The notes beneath the pieces are model-generated. The model made no database searches and had not been told where the DNA came from. It was given only the letters and a program-made list of their open reading frames with translations. A stretch of DNA of 64,000 nt from Bartonella birtlesii IBS 325 (GTDB lineage: Bacteria; Pseudomonadota; Alphaproteobacteria; Rhizobiales; Rhizobiaceae), in contig NZ_CM001557.1 in assembly GCF_000273375.1 (NCBI RefSeq), positions 596,484 to 660,483 on the forward strand, written 5' to 3'. Made by a program: the position numbers and the translations under genes. Below are positions 49,978 through 59,800 of the stretch, piece by piece; positions within the stretch are counted from its first letter, which is position 1, and each line of letters opens with the position of its first letter.

Positions 49978-51179
49978 ACCTTGGCTCGCCGCGCTAAAAG
50001 AAAAAGGACATAAATAAAGATTATCAACCCTATAAGGGGTAGAAGATAAATGGCCGCCTGTGGTCCCATAAGAGCGGGGCTTGTAAGAAGACCAAGGATA
50101 ACATAACCCGCTGATTGGGAGATAGTATAAAGCATGCCGCTATAGCTTCCCACAAGCTCTGCTTGAGTCTCTGTCTGGGTCGCTTCAATCATATGTTTGC
50201 GGGCATTAATCCGCATGGTGTTCATCGAAAAGCCAATAAAAAAGCAAAAGACCACAGCCAAATAGGGTGATTGGGTGGTGCTAAAAATGAGATCAGCCAT
50301 ACCCAACATAAGGGCTGGAAGGATGAATTCAAAGCGGGGAATTTTGATAAAAGCAGCTAAAAAAGCGCCCACACCCGCAACCGCACTGCAAAGCCCATAA
50401 TATTCAGAGCTAAAATTTTTCACACTCTGAAAAAGAATAGTCGCCAGTGTATTATAGGCGCAAATATGAAAACCGATAAGGCCTATGCAGACGCATAAAA
50501 GTTTAAGTTCAAGAGAGAGCCTGTCTGCTTGCGGCATGGGTGTTAGCTTCTTCTCGGTTGCAGATGGTACAACGCCTGTAGCACTATATTCATCGTGAAA
50601 AATGACATATCCGGCCACAAGGCTTACAATGATGTCAAACACACAAAGTGCCGCAATCAAACCATTATAGCCAACCCCAGCTGCTACCCCTCGCAGACTA
50701 GTTGCTTCTAAGAGATAACCACTAAGTGCTGCTCCCAAAAATGCACCAATCTGCACCACTGTTTGCATAATGCGGGAAGCCTTTTGAGCGCTAATATAAC
50801 CTTTAAGCGCTAGTTTGGTATTATAAGTCTCGAGCGTACTTAAGGTGATCAAAGAGAGATAACCGATAGAGATAGATACAGCAATAAAACCAAAAGGAGA
50901 ATCAGCGTAATGAAAAAGAGCAATTAATATAAGAAGGCTATAGATGATGATCCGCCTTTTATATAAATCTACCAACCTCAGAGAAGACTTAATGCGGATA
51001 AGCCCGCTTTTTTTCAAAAAATAGGGTGTAAGGGTTCCCAAAGCCATGGACACACCCAAGAAAACCGATGAAGATGTTATGCGATAAACGTTCCAAAGAT
51101 TACTTAAGAATAGCACCATATCAGAAAGATACAGCACAACAACAAGCCCATAAAACCGAAACATCAACTGTTTGCGCAC
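49974..51179 (-). CDS. MFS transporter paired with an ATP-grasp ligase
   Basis: About 401 residues with twelve predicted helices and MFS loops (FLKKSGLIRIKSSLRLVDLYKRR between helices 2 and 3). The frame is open to 51251, but a GTG at 51179 directly after a G-rich ribosome site (GGGGGG) gives the expected short N-terminus before the first helix; ATG 51164 is also possible. Four-base overlap with the downstream ligase. In bacilysin-type clusters an MFS protein exports the dipeptide made by the ATP-grasp ligase; by analogy this one may export or provide self-resistance to the ligase product. That is inference from neighbourhood. Confidence 0.83.
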   Translation of the reverse strand: MRKQLMFRFYGLVVVLYLSDMVLFLSNLWNVYRITSSSVFLGVSMALGTLTPYFLKKSGLIRIKSSLRLVDLYKRRIIIYSLLILIALFHYADSPFGFIAVSISIGYLSLITLSTLETYNTKLALKGYISAQKASRIMQTVVQIGAFLGAALSGYLLEATSLRGVAAGVGYNGLIAALCVFDIIVSLVAGYVIFHDEYSATGVVPSATEKKLTPMPQADRLSLELKLLCVCIGLIGFHICAYNTLATILFQSVKNFSSEYYGLCSAVAGVGAFLAAFIKIPRFEFILPALMLGMADLIFSTTQSPYLAVVFCFFIGFSMNTMRINARKHMIEATQTETQAELVGSYSGMLYTISQSAGYVILGLLTSPALMGPQAAIYLLPLIGLIIFIYVLFLLARRAKV

Positions 51180-51716
51180 ACCATCCCCCCCATGTCGGCA
51201 TTTTAAAATCGACACTTTTAAAGATATACAATATTCAGTGCACATTTTCACAAATAGTTAGTACACTTATCACTGGACATGTCAAGTTCTTTGATAGGGG
51301 CATAATAGTAAAGTTGAAAGCCGACATTTACCGTAATGATAGCGCATTTTCAGAAATTTGAGTAGTGAGAACAGCTAGTATTTTTGTTGCGTTTCTTGTA
51401 AGACTTCTTGCCGATAAAGGCTTATTGTACTGGATAATTAGCACAGCTACGTCTGAGAGCCATATTCTGTCTTCTCAAGAGTGTCTCTGTTTAATTCAAA
51501 GTTGCGGGGTTGTTATTGATCATTGCCGTGATAAGCTTGGATTTTGAGATGGCAACAATCCTCATTATCGGGCAGAAATTGTTTATGGTCTCAGATTGAG
51601 GTGCGCTAGTACAGCTTTAGGCGGTTTTTTATATAACCAATAGGGAGGGGTGACTCCATTTGTTGGGATTTATCATCATGCGTCGAAAGGTAACCAGGAT
51701 AACCATAGATGTAAGA
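51180..51716. other. Gap with possible decayed plus-strand coding sequence
   Basis: One frame, with two in-frame stops, reads in pieces: LADKGLLYWIISTATSESHI, DKLGF, stop, DGNNPHYRAEIVYGLRLRCA, stop, TPFVGIYHHASKGNQDNHR. The pieces look more protein-like than random sequence, but I do not recognise the family. A 60-codon ORF opens at 51365. Confidence 0.3.
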
Positions 51717-52529
51717 TTATTTTGTATAGATGTAGAGTTCACTTCGATACAAAAGTTCTAAATTTCCTTGTATTTCATATTTTTTTATCAATGCAACCAA
51801 TTGCTGCAAATATCTTTCTCCATGGTTGGTAATGGCGCGTTGCGCTTGCGTTGAAGAACGACTCATGCCCATAAAAGCTTCGGATGGGATTGTCATCGTC
51901 CAATTGTGTGTATGTAAAGCAACCTTTTCTGGATTTGCACCAAGACCATCACGCATTTCTTGTAAAAAATCAAAATTACGATAATAACGGCAATAGTTAG
52001 GACTCATTTCTTCTAACAATGTTTCATAAGCGGCTAAAAATTGACTATTTTGAAAATCGCGATTGTTTTGAATAACCGCCATAACACCTCCAGTTTGAAG
52101 TTGATTTGAGACAGTACTAAGTAATAGAGGGCGATCCATCCACTGAAAAGCTTGCGCTGCAACAACAATATCAATTTTGCCGATTTGAGGCAAGAGGCTT
52201 TCAGCTTTACCATGATACCACTGCACAAAAGGAAATTTTCTTTTCCCCTGCTTAATCATATCTACTGATACATCAATAGCATGATATTGGTGTTCATTTC
52301 CTAGAAGTTTGACAATTCCCTCTAATGCAATGCCTGTTCCAGCGCCCACATCCACGATAGAAAAATGCTTTTTATCCTTAAAAGGAAACAGCATGGTTTT
52401 AAATAAAGTGAGAGGATAACGTGGACGGTAGCGATCATAATCATCAGCCAATCCATCAAATTTTTCATTTTGCAGTTGAATAGCTTGTAGCATGTGGTTG
52501 TGGTTTCCTTCACGAATTACGATGTGCAT
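51717..52529 (-). CDS. SAM-dependent class I methyltransferase
   Basis: 270 residues. The SAM-binding motif I is VDVGAGTGIALEG (about residue 60), motif II is YHAIDVSVDMIKQG, and IDIVVAAQAFQWMD is the post-II region typical of the Methyltransf_11/25 group with YDRYRPRYP at the N-terminus. Such proteins methylate small molecules; the substrate is not evident. No partner gene is coupled. The start at 52529 lacks a strong ribosome site and ATG 52493 (MLQAIQL) is an alternative. Confidence 0.85.
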   Translation of the reverse strand: MHIVIREGNHNHMLQAIQLQNEKFDGLADDYDRYRPRYPLTLFKTMLFPFKDKKHFSIVDVGAGTGIALEGIVKLLGNEHQYHAIDVSVDMIKQGKRKFPFVQWYHGKAESLLPQIGKIDIVVAAQAFQWMDRPLLLSTVSNQLQTGGVMAVIQNNRDFQNSQFLAAYETLLEEMSPNYCRYYRNFDFLQEMRDGLGANPEKVALHTHNWTMTIPSEAFMGMSRSSTQAQRAITNHGERYLQQLVALIKKYEIQGNLELLYRSELYIYTK

Positions 52530-53104
52530 AAAGAAGCACTTCTCTGTCCATTATGTCAAATTCTAAAAAAAATTAAATGGGAACTGCTCCTTGACCTTTT
52601 TTATAGGGGTAATACCTACATTTCCGTCTCACATAGTATATTTTGAAAGTTAATTGTTTTTTATCCAATCGGTTGGAGATTCCAAATATTTCTCTAAAAA
52701 TTTGCTTTACCTCTGGTACGATTACTACTTAAATGCCTTTTATGAGCATCAAATTTATAATTTGCTTACGGAAACGACCAATCTTAAATACTCCATCATG
52801 AAAATAAGATCGCTTATTCTCTTTGCAGTTGTTACAGTTAAAACGCCCCATTTCAGTGCTGTTTTGTTACGTTTATGGTACAAATATAAACTCTCAATGA
52901 GAGTAGAAATATTTATGAATTTTCAATATCTTAAGAATATCCCATATAATATCTAGAGTATTTTTTTATAAAAAGTGGATCACGCTTTAACAAAATGAAG
53001 AATTTTGTTTCTTTAAATTTAATCAACTAAAATAAGAGCTAAATATATGTTTGAAAATTTGGTTATACTGCATACTGAATGATATGTGTATGAGGGGATG
53101 ATTT
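52530..53104. other. Intergenic gap between divergent genes
   Basis: About 575 bases. A 100-codon plus-strand ORF from a TTG at 52654 has no ribosome site or recognisable motif and was not accepted. Confidence 0.4.
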
Positions 53105-54316
53105 ATGTTCATTGCAAATTTGAAAGAACGTGCTGCTTTATTCGAGAATAGAACTTTCCTTTATTTTACCCTGAGCGGTTTGTTTGCTACATTTGGAAAT
53201 GGGCTAAATTATATTGCATTATCGTGGCTTGCCTACAGTCAGACGAATTCAATTCGTGGTGTAGCGCTTTTAATGTTTTTTCTCTGGATGCCTAGCATTC
53301 TTTTTGCACCTTTTTTGGGTGTGTTGGCGGATAAATACAATCGTAAAATGCAGATCGTCGTTTCAAATCTTGTCAGAGGTTTGGTGCTTGTGTTTTGGGT
53401 AATGCTTTGGCAATTGGGTATAGAAATTGATTTGATGATCTTATCTGCTTTGTTGGGTATTTTTATTTCTTTTTATATGCCATCAGCTGTTCCTTTAATC
53501 CAAAGTATCGTTCCTAAAAAACAGCTGATCAATGCAAATGCAACAATCGATATGGTTTATGAACTTGGTACCATAATAGGTATGGGGTTTAGTGGATTTA
53601 TACTCGCCTGTGCAGGAACAAAAGAAACACTTCTGATAGGCGGTATATTTTTTGTTATTGCTGGTTTATTTAATTTTGCAATGAAAGTACCTAAAACCCG
53701 AAGATCTAAAAGTCAAAATAAGATCAATTGGTGGAAAAATTATACAACATCCCTTCGTTATTTTAAGCAGAATCCGGTTCTTTTTATGCCTTATATAAGC
53801 CAGATGATTATTATGATGCTGTTAATGACCATCCCTGTTATTCTCGTTCCTTATACACAAGAGGTCTTAAATGCGGATAGCGGGACATTCGCAATATTTG
53901 AGGCGCTTTATTCTCTGGGCGTATTCACTGGTGCGCTTTTTTCTCCATTTTTTTGTACAATTTTATCCATAAGAAAAACATTGGCATTTTTATTAGCTGT
54001 TATGGCTATCGGTCTTGCTATTCTGTCTGTCAACACATACAAGCTTGTTGTTTTTCCTGTTTATTTCATGATTGGATTTGGGCTTTCAAGTTGGGCTCTT
54101 TCAATTTCTTTATCTCAACTCTCTTGTGATCCCCAATATCAAGGAAGATTGCAGGCAAGTTTTAATGGTATTTCTGGGTGTTGTATCCTTGGATTATATC
54201 TATTCATGGCAAGAGATACCAACAGCATCTCATGTCAGTCTGTATATTTTTTTCAAAGTATTATTGCGGGTGTTGGAATGCTCATCGTCTTATTTTACAG
54301 AAATGAAAAATACTAA
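53105..54316 (+). CDS. MFS transporter (MFS_3/EntS-like)
   Basis: 403 residues, twelve helices. The MFS signature after helix 2 is FLGVLADKYNRKMQI, as in the EntS-like exporter group (RTFLYFTLSGLFATFGNGL at helix 1). GAGGGGATG serves as a good ribosome site before ATG 53105. The likely role is export of a small molecule such as a siderophore or drug, but no biosynthesis genes adjoin it. It is the only intact plus-strand gene in this part of the accessory region. Confidence 0.85.
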   Translation: MFIANLKERAALFENRTFLYFTLSGLFATFGNGLNYIALSWLAYSQTNSIRGVALLMFFLWMPSILFAPFLGVLADKYNRKMQIVVSNLVRGLVLVFWVMLWQLGIEIDLMILSALLGIFISFYMPSAVPLIQSIVPKKQLINANATIDMVYELGTIIGMGFSGFILACAGTKETLLIGGIFFVIAGLFNFAMKVPKTRRSKSQNKINWWKNYTTSLRYFKQNPVLFMPYISQMIIMMLLMTIPVILVPYTQEVLNADSGTFAIFEALYSLGVFTGALFSPFFCTILSIRKTLAFLLAVMAIGLAILSVNTYKLVVFPVYFMIGFGLSSWALSISLSQLSCDPQYQGRLQASFNGISGCCILGLYLFMARDTNSISCQSVYFFQSIIAGVGMLIVLFYRNEKY

Positions 54317-54547
54317 ATTGTATTTAAATGCCATAAACATATACCATGCTCTATGAGCATTTATCATGCCTTTCATATTTGCTTTTAAAAGGATGCAAAT
54401 ACTAAAGTTTGCGTTTTCAATAAAGCATAAATATGCTTCTTTAGGTTGATATTATTCTCGTAAAAAGCTGAGAATTCAGTGCCTTAAATGTTTAAGCACA
54501 GCAGAGGATAAAGCAATTGGGGAACTCTATAAAGAAATTATGTATTA

Positions 54548-54823
54548 TTATTTGCGTTCTTCAAAATCCATATGATGAATAGTATCATCAATTGTTTCAT
54601 CTTCATGAGGATAAGAGTTTCTGCGACGATGCAAGGTTTGTATAATTTCTTTTTTTAAAATTGCATCTGCTTCGCTTAAACGATGAATACTGAGTTCCAA
54701 TTCAAGAGATAAAGCTAAGTCCACGCATAATTTAAGCTCTTCTCCAATATCAAAACCACGTTGATAGTTGTCATAAAGACCAACAAGGGTATCAGATAAT
54801 TCTTTATCGCATAAAGAGGCCAT
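54548..54823 (-). CDS. Small protein of unknown function
   Basis: 91 residues, helical and acidic, mid-section ELKLCVDLALSLELELSIHRL, no motif I recognise. ATG 54823 sits seven bases after a GGAGG site. The gene starts inside the last codons of the upstream gene (overlap of 20 bases), so the two are coupled. The combination of two small overlapping unknown genes beside a dead phage repressor suggests a prophage remnant or a toxin-antitoxin-like pair, but nothing in either sequence proves that. Confidence 0.65.
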   Translation of the reverse strand: MASLCDKELSDTLVGLYDNYQRGFDIGEELKLCVDLALSLELELSIHRLSEADAILKKEIIQTLHRRRNSYPHEDETIDDTIHHMDFEERK

Positions 54824-55229
54824 GCTCACTCCTCCACGTTGCGGTTTTTCTATATGGCTTTGATATTTTAGGTTTCACCCCACTGTCATCACCAAAAACT
54901 GCCATGTATACCAACATGATAGTTTTGTCAATTTTCTGTAAAACATCAGTTTTTAAGTTAATTTCTTTCAGACACTTTATTGCTTCAAGATTTTGAATTT
55001 TCCAATGAAAAGATATGGCAATATCTTTACTATAAGGATTGCCACCTTTAAAATGTATTACCAAATACCTTAAGGTTGCCTCATGACGAATGAAAACCCA
55101 AGCAATGTTATTGATATTAACCATAGGCGAGCATGGTTTATAAAGGTTTATTCTTTGCATAAGGGGTAATACTTTCATTTTTTGCAAAATATCGGTATTC
55201 TTGCTTATTTTGTATTGTGTTTTAGACAT
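54804..55229 (-). CDS. Protein of unknown function, partner of the gene at 54548
   Basis: 141 residues, basic at both ends (MSKTQYKISKNTD; KPKISKPYRKTATWRSEHG). A central stretch reads IAWVFIRHEATLRYLVIHFK and DKTIMLVYMAVFGDDSGVKP, which may be beta-rich. No catalytic motif or membrane helix is visible. The stop lies within the following gene. I do not recognise the family; it may be phage-derived. Confidence 0.65.
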   Translation of the reverse strand: MSKTQYKISKNTDILQKMKVLPLMQRINLYKPCSPMVNINNIAWVFIRHEATLRYLVIHFKGGNPYSKDIAISFHWKIQNLEAIKCLKEINLKTDVLQKIDKTIMLVYMAVFGDDSGVKPKISKPYRKTATWRSEHGLFMR

Positions 55230-55738
55230 TGATAAACTTTTTACCTTATGTTGTAATATAAAAGCTGTGGGAAATACATTTATAGATTTTTGTAAAGCGC
55301 TTTAAGCAATTTTACTAGGCAGTTGGGTGAAAAAACTATGTGAGGCTTTTTGCTGCTAAAAGGATATGACTGCAACTTTTGAGAGAGCAATCGGCAGAAA
55401 TTTGCTTGGCGTGCAAACTGAGAAGGTTGGCAGTGGCTCATTTGGCTTTTTCATTGGGCTGTGTCCAAATGTTTTTAATACTGAAAAATAGTCTCTGACG
55501 AGCTTAAGTTTTTCCAAGGTTATATTACAGGGATACCGCTCAGAAAAATACCAAGGCAATCACATTTTTTGTGTGATTGTCATAAATTTCGCTCCTGCAA
55601 ACGGATGCTGCGACGTCTGTTTTTTGTGGGGCTATATTATGTAATACCTACTCAATATAACGCAATAACGGATAGTAACAATAAGTATATCTACAAATGG
55701 AATATCGACCAATCCCATTTATAACATTATTGATATGA
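55230..55738. other. Gap, no clear gene
   Basis: A minus-strand ORF at 55356-55559 (67 codons) has protein-like composition (KLKLVRDYFSVLKTFGHSPM) but no support; it may be another fragment of decayed phage sequence. Confidence 0.35.
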
Positions 55739-56121
55739 TGCGACAAAATAAATACACTTAAAACTCTCTTAGCAAAACGACTAACAGAGGTTAGAAAGTT
55801 TGTAGGTTTATCTCATAATATATTTCCAGTTAAAATTGGTATTAACATTCAAGGGCTTAGCAATTATGAACACGGTGATAGATTCCCTGATGCAACTTTT
55901 TATCGTCATATGGGGAAAAATTTGCAGTTAACTTAAATTGGCTTGTTCGGGGTGAGGGTGAAATGTTTACAGATGCAGCAAAAGCGACAGGTTTCAAATC
56001 ATAAGCGATTCCTGTTGAGTTAATGAAAAAACTTAAAAGAAAACTTTCTCCTGAAGATGTAGCAGAATTAGCGGCAGAGCTTTATGGAAAATTGCAAAAG
56101 CTTATGCAAAATCGAAACTAA
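55739..56121 (+). pseudogene. Phage-type XRE repressor, inactivated
   Basis: The frame reads LAKRLTEVRKFVGLSHN, then INIQGLSNYEHGDRFPDATF, a helix-turn-helix of the XRE/C2 repressor type. After CATATGGGG the frame breaks; adding one A to the run at 55916-55920 gives KKFAVNLNWLVRGEGEMFTD, the usual continuation in phage repressors. A further in-frame TAA at 56002-56004 interrupts before AIPVELMKKLKRKLSPEDVA and a natural stop at 56121. The nonsense codon makes this a real pseudogene even if the frameshift is an error. Confidence 0.8.
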
Positions 56122-56824
56122 AAAGGCACATAGTGGATATGCATTAACAGCTTTTTAAAATAACAGTCTCCTCTATTATCAAACTCATTTTAAAGAAAAA
56201 CGCATTGAGTAATAAAAATATCTATAAAAACAATAAATTATCGCAAATTTTTCTGTTTAATTTTTTCAATATTCTTATATTTTTATGAAAATAATTATCC
56301 TCTAGAATAAGTTATCCCATAACAAAAAAACAAGGTTCTCATAATGGGCATAATCTACTACATTATAAAATAAGTCTAAAAAATTATAACTTATCATATA
56401 GATAAGCACAACTGTTATAAAATAACTTTTTTATATTTAATAAAAAGTATTTTTGTAAATTTATAGAAATTTATTTTTTTCTACTCTTGCCATTCTGTTT
56501 ATGCGCTTTATTTGAAAGGTAAATTGCTCTTAAGTGAAACTATTTTTTTAGGAGATAAATCGCAGTATTTTTGAATGGAGATTATAGTATATTCTCAAAA
56601 TTTATGTTTTTTATTTTTAGCTTGAATCCCTCTAGCTAAAAGGGTTGGGGACTTTTCTAGATTCAATGTTTTTGCAGAGATTTTAGAATGATGCCGTAAG
56701 CAATACCGGCATCATAAGGGGTGGGTTTTATCTTTATTTATTTATTTTTCGCTGCGCGAACAGGGTTTTGCCATGAGGGTTTTTGCGCGCTGTAATGATA
56801 TTGTGCTCTGTTGGAGGAGGTTTT
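56122..56824. other. Leader region of the adhesin gene
   Basis: About 700 bases, very AT-rich, no gene. The last 140 bases are less AT-rich and contain a hairpin (56688-56715) and a GC-rich stretch (GCGCGCTG) before the adhesin ribosome site. Confidence 0.5.
56688..56715. promoter_or_regulatory. Inverted repeat upstream of the adhesin gene
   Basis: ATGATGCCG (56688-56696) pairs perfectly with CGGCATCAT (56707-56715) around a ten-base loop, 110 bases before the adhesin ATG. It has no T run after it, so an operator or leader RNA hairpin is more likely than a terminator. Confidence 0.5.
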
Positions 56825-59800
56825 ATGAAAAAATTATATTCAAAATCAAATTTGGTTAGAACGGTTACATTGGGAGCCGCCGTCGCCACACTCTTATCAA
56901 GTGTTTCGCCTGTTTTTGCAGCAAACCTTTCGATAGTAGGAAATGTAAATAGAAGCACAGGTGCTCCCGAGGTAATGTATCCATGGGGTAGTCATGGTAG
57001 TGTTGTTTTTGCGGGTGATGATGATTACTGTGGTGTAGATAATGTTGTTGGTCGTGGGGGCGTACAACAGCAGGGCATACCAGATAATTTGCGAATATCT
57101 GCAAAAGAGCAATATAACAGATTTATCAATAATCAAGAATTTAATGGTGGTACTCACCCTTATGGCACAACCACTCGCCAAGAGATTTGGGGTGCTGATG
57201 GTTTTACAGGTCCGCGTGTTACTCCGACTACTGGTAGCGGCTATATGGGTGCAGGTTCTACTGGTGGTTTCGCTGGTGCTCTGCCTGAGGCTTATGGTAT
57301 TTATTCTTTTGCTACCGGTTGTGGATCTGCTGCAACGGGTAATTATTCAACTGTATTTGGTGCAGGTGCAACAGCAAAGGCAGGGGGTGCGCAAGCTTTT
57401 GGTGTTTCTGCACTTGCAAGTGGAAGAGCAAGTGTTGCTATGGGTGTGGGGTCAGAAGCATCAGAGGTTTCTACGGTTGCGATTGGTGGGATTGCGACTG
57501 CTTCTGGTAAACGTAGCATTTCTATAGGTGATAGTTCCAAAGCTACGCTGGATGATGCGATTGCGGTTGGTTCAAATGCAGAAGGAACTGGTATAAATAG
57601 TGTTGCTATTGGTAAGGTGGCATCTGCATCCGGTTACAATAGTATTGCATTGGGGTTAAAGACAATGGCAACAAACGAGTACGCGATTGCTATAGGTTCG
57701 AAGGCTGAAGCTCAAGCTCTTGGTTCTATTGCAATAGGTGGTGGGGAACCTGCAGAAAGCGGGGAGGAAAGAAAAGTAATAGCGAAGGGTAAAAATTCGA
57801 TTGCTATAGGTTCTCATACTTATGCTGAGACGGCTCATTCAGTTGCAATTGGTATAAACGCACATGTACGTGTTATAGATGGTGTTGCTGTGGGTGGAGG
57901 ATCTGTCTCTCGTGTTGAGAGTGGTGCTTTTGGTTATGATCCTGTAGCAAATACTGCAACAACAAAGAGTGATCTTGCGTGGAAAAGTACTGGAGGTGAC
58001 TTTAGTGTTGGTAATACTAATCAGAATTTAACACGGCAAATTACAAATGTTGCAGCTGGTTCTGCAGATACTGATGCGGTAAACGTAGCACAGCTGAAAG
58101 CTTTGAGAGACGTCATGGCAGGAGCAGGAGGCTGGAAAATTTCTGTTAATGATGTAAATCCTACAGATGTTACTTCAGGCAGTACAGTAGATTTTTCAGT
58201 GACATATAAAGATGAAGCAGGAAAAGACAATTTAAAGATTGAAAAACAAAATGGGGATGATAAGCAAAAAGTCAAATTTTCTTTGAGTGATACTCTTAAA
58301 CTGACGAGTGTTACTACAGGGCAAGCCTCTATGAGTGATGATGGCTTTGTGATTGGTGATACAAGAGTAACCGTTGATGGCTTTGGGTTTAATGGTAATA
58401 ATGGGCCAAGCATAACTGTGGAAGGTATTGATGCTGGCAATCAAAAGATTACAAATGTGGCAGACGCAACTGAAGATCATGATGCAGTCAATTATAAACA
58501 GCTGAAGGAAGTACAAAAAGGTATCAAAACAAGTTGGCAGCTTTCTGTTAATGGTGGAGATGCTATGTCCATTGGACCAAACGAAATGGTTAATTTGGAA
58601 GCAGTTAGTAATAATGGTAAACAGAATATAAAGATTGAAAAAGGTGAAGACCACAATGTCAAATTTGCTTTAGCTGATGATATTAATGTAATGAGTGTCA
58701 CAGCAGGAGAAAGCATTATGGATGCTGCTGGCTTTAGGTTTGAAGGTGGTAACGGGCCGAGCATAACGATTAATGGCATGCATGCTGGTAATCAAACGAT
58801 TAAAGGGGTAGCGGCAGGGGAAGAAGATACCGATGCAGTGAATTATAAACAACTGAAAGATCTAGAAACAGTTGCAACACAAGGTTGGAAGCTTTCTGTT
58901 GATGGTAACAATGCTACAGATGTTAAAGCTGGGAGTACAGTAGATCTTGTTGCGGGTGAAACTGAAGACGGTAACAAAAATATCAAAATTGCAAAAGACA
59001 ATAATACAGTTACATTTGCTTTGAATGATACTCTTCAGCTCACAAGTGTTACGACAGGCAATAGTGTTATGAGTAGTGACGGCTTTAAGTTTATTGATGG
59101 TAATGGACCTGAAATAACTTTAGATGGTATTAAAGCTGGTAATAAAAAGATTACAGAAGTAGCAGATGGAACTGATAATACCGATGCAGTAAATTATAAA
59201 CAGCTGAAAGATGTAAGACAACTTGCAGAAAATGGTTGGAAGCTTTCTGTTGATGGTAACAATGCTACAGATGTTAAAGCTGGGAGTACAGTAGATCTTG
59301 TTGCGAGTGCGAGTGAGGATGGAAGCAAAAATATTAAAATTGCAAAAGACAATAATAAAGTTACATTTGCTTTGAGTGATACTCTTAAATTGACGAGTGT
59401 TGCTACAGGCAACAGCATCATGAATAGTGATGGCTTTTCATTTATTGATGGTGGACCAAAAATAGCAGCGAATGGTATTGATGCTGGCGATAAAAAAATT
59501 ACAAAAGTGGCAAGCGGAACGGATGACACTGATGCAGTGAATTATAAACAGTTGAGAGACTTTACAGCAGGGATAGAAACGGGTTGGAAGCTTTCTGTCA
59601 ACGGTGAAAATCCTACCGATGTTAAGGCTGGTAGTACAGTAGATCTTATTGCCGTTAAACACCAAGAGGATGGTGAACTCACAAATATTAAGATTGTAAA
59701 AGATGAAAACAATAAGGTAAAGTTTGATTTAGAGGAACATATTAAAGTTGGTAGCATATCAGTAGGGGATCAAACTAGTTTAACGGCTAATGGCTTGGTA

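Noticed and set aside
52654..52956. 100-codon plus-strand ORF
   Set aside because: It starts at a TTG without a ribosome site in a very AT-rich region and has no recognisable motif.
58021..58654. Minus-strand ORFs of up to 140 codons within the adhesin
   Set aside because: They are shadows of the repetitive adhesin gene; the reverse frames are open because of its codon bias.
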